8,825 nucleotides of DNA from an uncultured Ruminococcus sp. (lineage in GTDB: Bacteria > Bacillota > Clostridia > Oscillospirales > Ruminococcaceae), in the NCBI GenBank assembly GCA_947177345.1, contig CAMWUB010000042.1, positions 1 to 8,825 of the forward strand, given 5' to 3'. Of this stretch, positions 4,688 to 8,825 are shown piece after piece. Under the pieces are notes generated by a model. That model had not been told where the DNA came from. It did not search any database and was given only the letters and a program-made list of their open reading frames with translations. The first letter of the stretch is position 1. Each line of letters starts with the position of its first letter. The translations under genes and the position numbers were made by a program.

Positions 4688-6919
4688 TCAAAAAATATCA
4701 GCAATAGGTTTCCATTCAGAATCAGCCATATCCTCAGCAAATAATGTATTATTGATATAAAGCCGGTTGTCCTTGTCTCGAACAAATCCCCAACGAAGAT
4801 TATGCTGTTCGGCATACGCCTTGAAAGCGTTGAATTTATTTTCAGTCTGTCGGTCAATGTTCTTGTCCTGACCGTGACTTTCTCCGCCTTTTGTTTCTAT
4901 TACCCAAACAGTGCCGTCCTTTTTCATAACAATGTAATCAGCGTAAAACAGCCATTGATGCTGAACTCCGTCAACATAAACAATGGAAAAATACTGTTGT
5001 CCGGTATCGCCGTTTTTGTAAACCCATTCTATATCGTCCCTTGTTTCACAGTACTGTTCAAAAAGCATTTCGGAAGTACTGCGGACAAGACTTGTTGCGA
5101 ATCCCGAAGTATACTCTTTATAGGCATTGCTCAGATAATCGGTTTCTGCTTTGACATTCGGGTCGTATCTGAAAAAATCCTGTTCCGGAATGTGAAATAC
5201 AGAAGTTTTCGGATTTTTTATAAATTCAGCCTGTCTTCCGATGTCCGATGTAATATCCCTGAATTCCTCACGGAGCTTATGAGAATTATTTATCACAAAC
5301 GCATAAAATTCTTTTGTATTCATTTCAATCAATTTATATTTTCTTTTCTTACTCTGACGGAAAAGACGTTCAAGAATAACCTTGACTTTAGCTGTAGGTA
5401 TTCCAACGGCTTTCTTTATGCTGTCAATGCTATGAAGTAACTGCAAACCGTTTTTGTGTGTATCAGCCTTTTGAAGTGTAGTATGGTAGTTTGTTTCATT
5501 AAGACTGTTTTTGTCAGTCAGGTTTGATATACGAACAAATTCACCATACAGCACCTTATTGATAATATCTTCTCCGAAAATATATCCTGTACTTTGGAGT
5601 ATCTTTTGATTCTGTCCTTTGTCGTCACCTAATTTATACTTGTCTATCAGGTGCTGATGAAGCATTGCAAGAATATCACGCTCACCCAGACCGTCAAAAT
5701 CCATATCCCTGACTTGCTTTTCAAGAGTAAAAGTCTTGCACTTATCTTTCAGAAATAATCGTCTTGTTTCATAAGCCTTGTCAATGTCCGAAAGAAGTCC
5801 CTGCCTGTACTTGTCGTCAAAAGTATAAACATAACAGAAATCCAGTAAATCGTCTTCATAATGCTTTGCTTCGGGCATTCTGCGTATTCTTCCAATGGTC
5901 TGGACTTCAAAATTTTCACTCATTCCCTCACGGAGCTTGACAAGAATTTTTGCTCTCGGACAGTCCCAGCCCGTACTTATTGCCTGTTTCATCAGCAGAA
6001 AAACCGGTATACCGTCATTTGCAGTGAAATCAGCAGTCAGATTTTTCTTTTCGTCTGCCATCCACTTTGCAACCATTCCGTTTTCGTAAGTGTAACCCAT
6101 TCCGGCAAGCTTTTCCTCAACCGCCTTTATCGTTTCGGGCTGACCGTTCGGAAACTGTATCAGAACTAACGGTCTTATGTTTTTGTTCAGGCTCTTGTAT
6201 CGGGACTGTATTTCTTTTCGTTTGATGTCGGCAAGATTCAGCAGATAGTCGTAATCTTCCGTAACCTGTGCGTTGTCGGCTACGCCCTCGTTAACGTAAA
6301 GTGCTTTGGTGATAAGTCCGGCGTTGATAACGTCAATCTCGTCTATCTCGAAAAACTCACACTTTTTATTCTGATTTGCCGTCGCACTAACTCGCACAAT
6401 GTGAAACGCTGAAAAAGCATCGATAATGTCCTGAGCCTTTTTGGTATCGTTGGCGTGTTCCTCGTCGATTATCAGGATAAATTTCAAGCCGTTTCTGTGG
6501 GCTTCGGCTATGCGGTCAAAAAGATTCTTGCGTTCACCGTCACGGATTGCAAGATTTTTATTCTTGTTACGGACGAGTTCCCAGTTAATGAAAGTTGTCG
6601 TTTCCGCCTCAAAACCGTTCTGCATAGCGTCAAAAATATTCTGCGTCCTACGGTTTGGAAGAAGTCGACGCATTTTTTCCTGACTCTGTTCTTCCAGTCC
6701 GCCCGAACCCGGACAAAACCACACAAAAGAAGTTTTCGGGTCAACTTTGAACAGATATTCGTCTATGTAGTCAAGCAAGATGACCGTTTTTCCTGAACCT
6801 GTCGGGGATTTCATGACAATAACCTGTTTTGAATCGGGTGCAACCGTAAAATCAATTAACTTTATAACTGCCTGCTCCTGAAAAGAAAACAGATTCAGTG
6901 CAATTCCGCCTGTTACCAT
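4688..6919 (-). CDS. res: Type III restriction enzyme, Res subunit (ATP-dependent helicase-nuclease)
   Basis: The 743-residue protein is the restriction subunit of a type III system. It translocates or slides on DNA using ATP and cuts away from unmethylated recognition sites, in complex with Mod. Superfamily 2 helicase motifs are in order: Walker A SPTGSGKT (38-45), motif II DEEH (152-155), motif III VSAT (177-180), AISTGWDCPRAKI (313-325) and motif VI QTIGRIRRMP (340-349). The C-terminal PD-(D/E)xK nuclease is visible as SEMLFEQYCE (about 616-625), YADYIVM (Asp661) and VIETKGG (Glu675, Lys677). It is shorter than the longest type III Res proteins (about 900-1000 residues), but all core motifs are present and no frameshift is seen. 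The start overlaps the mod stop by seven bases (ATGGTAA) and has an AGGAGGG six bases upstream, inside mod. Confidence 0.93.
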   Translation of the reverse strand: MVTGGIALNLFSFQEQAVIKLIDFTVAPDSKQVIVMKSPTGSGKTVILLDYIDEYLFKVDPKTSFVWFCPGSGGLEEQSQEKMRRLLPNRRTQNIFDAMQNGFEAETTTFINWELVRNKNKNLAIRDGERKNLFDRIAEAHRNGLKFILIIDEEHANDTKKAQDIIDAFSAFHIVRVSATANQNKKCEFFEIDEIDVINAGLITKALYVNEGVADNAQVTEDYDYLLNLADIKRKEIQSRYKSLNKNIRPLVLIQFPNGQPETIKAVEEKLAGMGYTYENGMVAKWMADEKKNLTADFTANDGIPVFLLMKQAISTGWDCPRAKILVKLREGMSENFEVQTIGRIRRMPEAKHYEDDLLDFCYVYTFDDKYRQGLLSDIDKAYETRRLFLKDKCKTFTLEKQVRDMDFDGLGERDILAMLHQHLIDKYKLGDDKGQNQKILQSTGYIFGEDIINKVLYGEFVRISNLTDKNSLNETNYHTTLQKADTHKNGLQLLHSIDSIKKAVGIPTAKVKVILERLFRQSKKRKYKLIEMNTKEFYAFVINNSHKLREEFRDITSDIGRQAEFIKNPKTSVFHIPEQDFFRYDPNVKAETDYLSNAYKEYTSGFATSLVRSTSEMLFEQYCETRDDIEWVYKNGDTGQQYFSIVYVDGVQHQWLFYADYIVMKKDGTVWVIETKGGESHGQDKNIDRQTENKFNAFKAYAEQHNLRWGFVRDKDNRLYINNTLFAEDMADSEWKPIADIF

Positions 6920-8589
6920 GATTCACCCTCCTGTCTCAAATCAAACTCAAAGTAATAATCAGGGATAGTTTTTATATTAACGTCTGCAAAAATTTTAGCC
7001 TGCTCCGTCGTGAAAAGCACGTCCTTTGCAACGTAAATCGTCTTTACTTTGGAAAAATTTTCCCAGTTTTCAGCCAGTTCGTCGGCATCTTGTTCGTCAA
7101 GTAGCATGATATATTGACTGCCGTCTATTTTTACACCGTTTTCAAGCTGTATCATCTCTGCTATGTGTTCAAGAAGTTCGTCCGACAGATATTCACAGTC
7201 CCTTGCCACAAAGTCCGTGCGGTAGTATTTGAGGTTTGCGGAAATGCCGTCAGAATATATGCTACCGTCCTGTCTTTTCCCCGATATTACAGTTTTTATG
7301 CGTGGGTATGTAACGTCCGTACAGATGTTATTTTCGTTATTGGTGCAGAGTATGAATTTTCTGTTTCCGCCGTCCTGTTGGTTCAGTTCGAGGACTGCCT
7401 GTGCGGTTGTTCCGCTACCTGCGAAAAAGTCAAGAATAATTGCATCTTTATTTCTTAAAGTAGCTACTTCAATAAGATATCTTATCAGTCCAACAGGTTT
7501 AGGAAAACTAAATTTTTTAGTGCCAAATAATGCAGTAATTTCTTTTGTTCCGTCCTGTGTCATTCCTACAATATCAGACGGCAGATATGTACTTATTGCA
7601 ACAACTCCAAAATCTGCCCCTGCTTTTTTCATATCATCTTCTTTCCAATATCTTAAAACTGGCTTGGATATTTTTAAAAAATCATAATCATTAGGAAAAA
7701 TAACTCTGTTCTCATCATAATATTGCTGAAATGTTTCTTTAGTTATCGCCCAGCATCTTAACGGATTAACCGGAAATTCTTCTTTTGTTTTAGGATTTAT
7801 CATACTAAAATTGCTGTTTGGTCTTTCTTCAATAGTTCGTTGAGTTGTCAAATCGTGAAATCTCCAAGGTCTGTCCGGAAAATCGGAAGTTTCATAATAT
7901 TTCCGTTCTTTTCCTTTAATTCCGGCTTTAAATAATGGATTGGCATAACAAAGAATACTTTCACAATCTTGTGATATTCCAAATGGAACATCTGATTTTG
8001 CTGTCCTTTTTCGCCATGGAATCAGAGCAACAAAACTATTCTCACCAAAAATCTCATCACAAAGTAATTTTAAATTTGCCTGTTCGTTGTCATCAATTGA
8101 AATAAAAATACAGCCTTTTTCAGATAAAAGTCTTTCAGCAATTCTTAAACGCTCTGCCATAAAAGAAATCCATTTACTATGTCTGAAACCGTCGTCTTCA
8201 CCTATTTTGCAGTCATCATAAACAAAATCCTTGTTTTTGGTATTGTACGGCGGGTCAATATAGATAACATCAATCCTGCCCCTGTGGGTCTTTTCCAGCA
8301 AATACAGACTGTGCAGATTATCGCCCTCCAGAAGAAAATTATAATCCTGCTCCGGCAGGGTTGTTATTTCTTTGTCCGTGTCCTCCGTAAATACCGGAAT
8401 GTGAGTTCTCATCTGCACGTTTACCGCTTCTTCGTGTTCCTCCCACACAAGACCGTATTTCTTTGCGTTCAGTTCGTTTTCAATCTCGTTTATCGCTGAC
8501 AATGTTTCGTCATCGCCCCTGTGTTCCTCACGGATTCGGGCAAGCATCTCAAACATTCGCTGTCTTTTTTTCTTCGACAGGTTGGACAT
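6913..8589 (-). CDS. mod: Type III DNA methyltransferase, Mod subunit (probable N6-adenine)
   Basis: The 558-residue protein methylates adenine in the site recognised by the type III complex and supplies site recognition to Res. The order of motifs is that of beta-class amino-methyltransferases: catalytic motif IV DPPY (112-115, within IDVIYIDPPYNTKN), then the target-recognition region (about 185-355), then the AdoMet-binding motif I DFFAGSGTT (387-395). The N-terminal 55 residues are charged and helical, as in other Mod proteins. The ATG at 8589 has GGAGG seven bases before it. The gene is intact. The middle of the gene (about 7441-8280) is about 33% GC by hand count, against roughly 46-48% for most of the coding sequence on either side, which points to replacement of the recognition part. 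The target sequence cannot be read from the protein. Confidence 0.95.
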   Translation of the reverse strand: MSNLSKKKRQRMFEMLARIREEHRGDDETLSAINEIENELNAKKYGLVWEEHEEAVNVQMRTHIPVFTEDTDKEITTLPEQDYNFLLEGDNLHSLYLLEKTHRGRIDVIYIDPPYNTKNKDFVYDDCKIGEDDGFRHSKWISFMAERLRIAERLLSEKGCIFISIDDNEQANLKLLCDEIFGENSFVALIPWRKRTAKSDVPFGISQDCESILCYANPLFKAGIKGKERKYYETSDFPDRPWRFHDLTTQRTIEERPNSNFSMINPKTKEEFPVNPLRCWAITKETFQQYYDENRVIFPNDYDFLKISKPVLRYWKEDDMKKAGADFGVVAISTYLPSDIVGMTQDGTKEITALFGTKKFSFPKPVGLIRYLIEVATLRNKDAIILDFFAGSGTTAQAVLELNQQDGGNRKFILCTNNENNICTDVTYPRIKTVISGKRQDGSIYSDGISANLKYYRTDFVARDCEYLSDELLEHIAEMIQLENGVKIDGSQYIMLLDEQDADELAENWENFSKVKTIYVAKDVLFTTEQAKIFADVNIKTIPDYYFEFDLRQEGESW

Positions 8590-8606
8590 TGTATTTCCTC
8601 CATTCC

Positions 8607-8825
8607 TTAATATTTATTATACACCTCATCAATTAATTCTTCTAATTGCTTATCATACTTTACACCAATTGATAATAAGTCTTCTATATGCAACTTTTTC
8701 ATTAAAATTTCAGATTCATTTTTATCAGATATATCTTCAATCATAACTGGACTACATATAACTTTGTCCCTGTCAATTGACCCTATATATTGTGTATAAT
8801 TTTCAATCTTACAAAGATTACTACA
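8607..8825 (-). CDS. Hypothetical protein, C-terminal end (runs off the right edge)
   Basis: One minus-strand frame is open from the window edge to a TAA at 8609-8607, giving the last 72 residues of a protein. It is rich in Ile, Lys, Asp and Glu. The tail looks helical and acidic, with ILMKKLHIEDLLSIG and then QLEELIDEVYNKY at the end. I do not recognise it. The stop is 17 bases before the mod start, and the mod ribosome-binding site sits in that gap, so it is probably the previous gene of the same operon. The stretch is very AT-rich, unlike the ends of mod. It might be another defence or accessory component, but that is only inferred from its position. Confidence 0.6.
   Translation of the reverse strand, partial: CSNLCKIENYTQYIGSIDRDKVICSPVMIEDISDKNESEILMKKLHIEDLLSIGVKYDKQLEELIDEVYNKY

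Noticed and set aside
4802..5440. A 212-codon rightward open frame opposite res
   Set aside because: It lies entirely antisense to the well-supported res gene, has no good ribosome-binding site, and its hydrophobic composition follows from the complementary codons of res.
7114..7687. Two rightward open frames opposite mod
   Set aside because: They are antisense to the recognised methyltransferase motifs, lack start signals and resemble no family I know.
8565..8571. A run of seven A (coding strand) near the mod start as a phase-variation tract
   Set aside because: It encodes a Lys-Lys-Lys stretch usual for this N-terminus, and seven bases is short compared with known switching tracts; a simple chance run is more likely.

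Overview
The window looks like a low- to mid-GC Firmicute, probably a gut or rumen clostridium of the Ruminococcus/Oscillospiraceae type. This is inferred from strong GGAGG ribosome-binding sites on nearly every gene, the codon use, and the kinds of mobile-element genes present. No rRNA, tRNA or CRISPR array is visible. The host assignment is inference only.

Left part (1 to about 4676): the integrase-proximal end of an integrative element of Tn916-like organisation. A leftward gene of unknown function (1-512, running off the edge) has its own near-consensus promoter. Divergent from it is a rightward cluster: a DUF960 protein (715-999), a putative amidoligase with three tandem zinc-ribbon repeats (1066-2157), a stand-alone class II glutamine amidotransferase (2160-3134), an excisionase-like HTH protein (3225-3437) and a tyrosine integrase (3434-4634). 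The integrase is split by a one-base frameshift near 4017-4036, although all its catalytic residues are still encoded. Hairpins with U-tracts lie directly before the amidoligase and the excisionase genes, leaving no room for a promoter in either gap. Expression of those genes therefore probably depends on read-through or on promoters inside the upstream genes.

Right part (4688 to 8825): a leftward operon convergent with the integrase. It carries a type III restriction-modification system, mod (6913-8589) and res (4688-6919), which overlap by 7 bases. Upstream of mod is the 3' end of an AT-rich unknown gene (8607-8825). The middle of mod, including the target-recognition region, is much more AT-rich than its two ends, which suggests that this part was exchanged.

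How the parts fit: the amidotransferase can release ammonia from glutamine, and the neighbouring amidoligase belongs to a family of ATP-dependent COOH-NH2 ligases. Together they could form a two-gene amide-forming or peptide-modifying system carried as cargo; the substrate is unknown. Mod and Res form a complete DNA-defence pair. Whether they belong to the element or to the chromosome next to it cannot be decided here.
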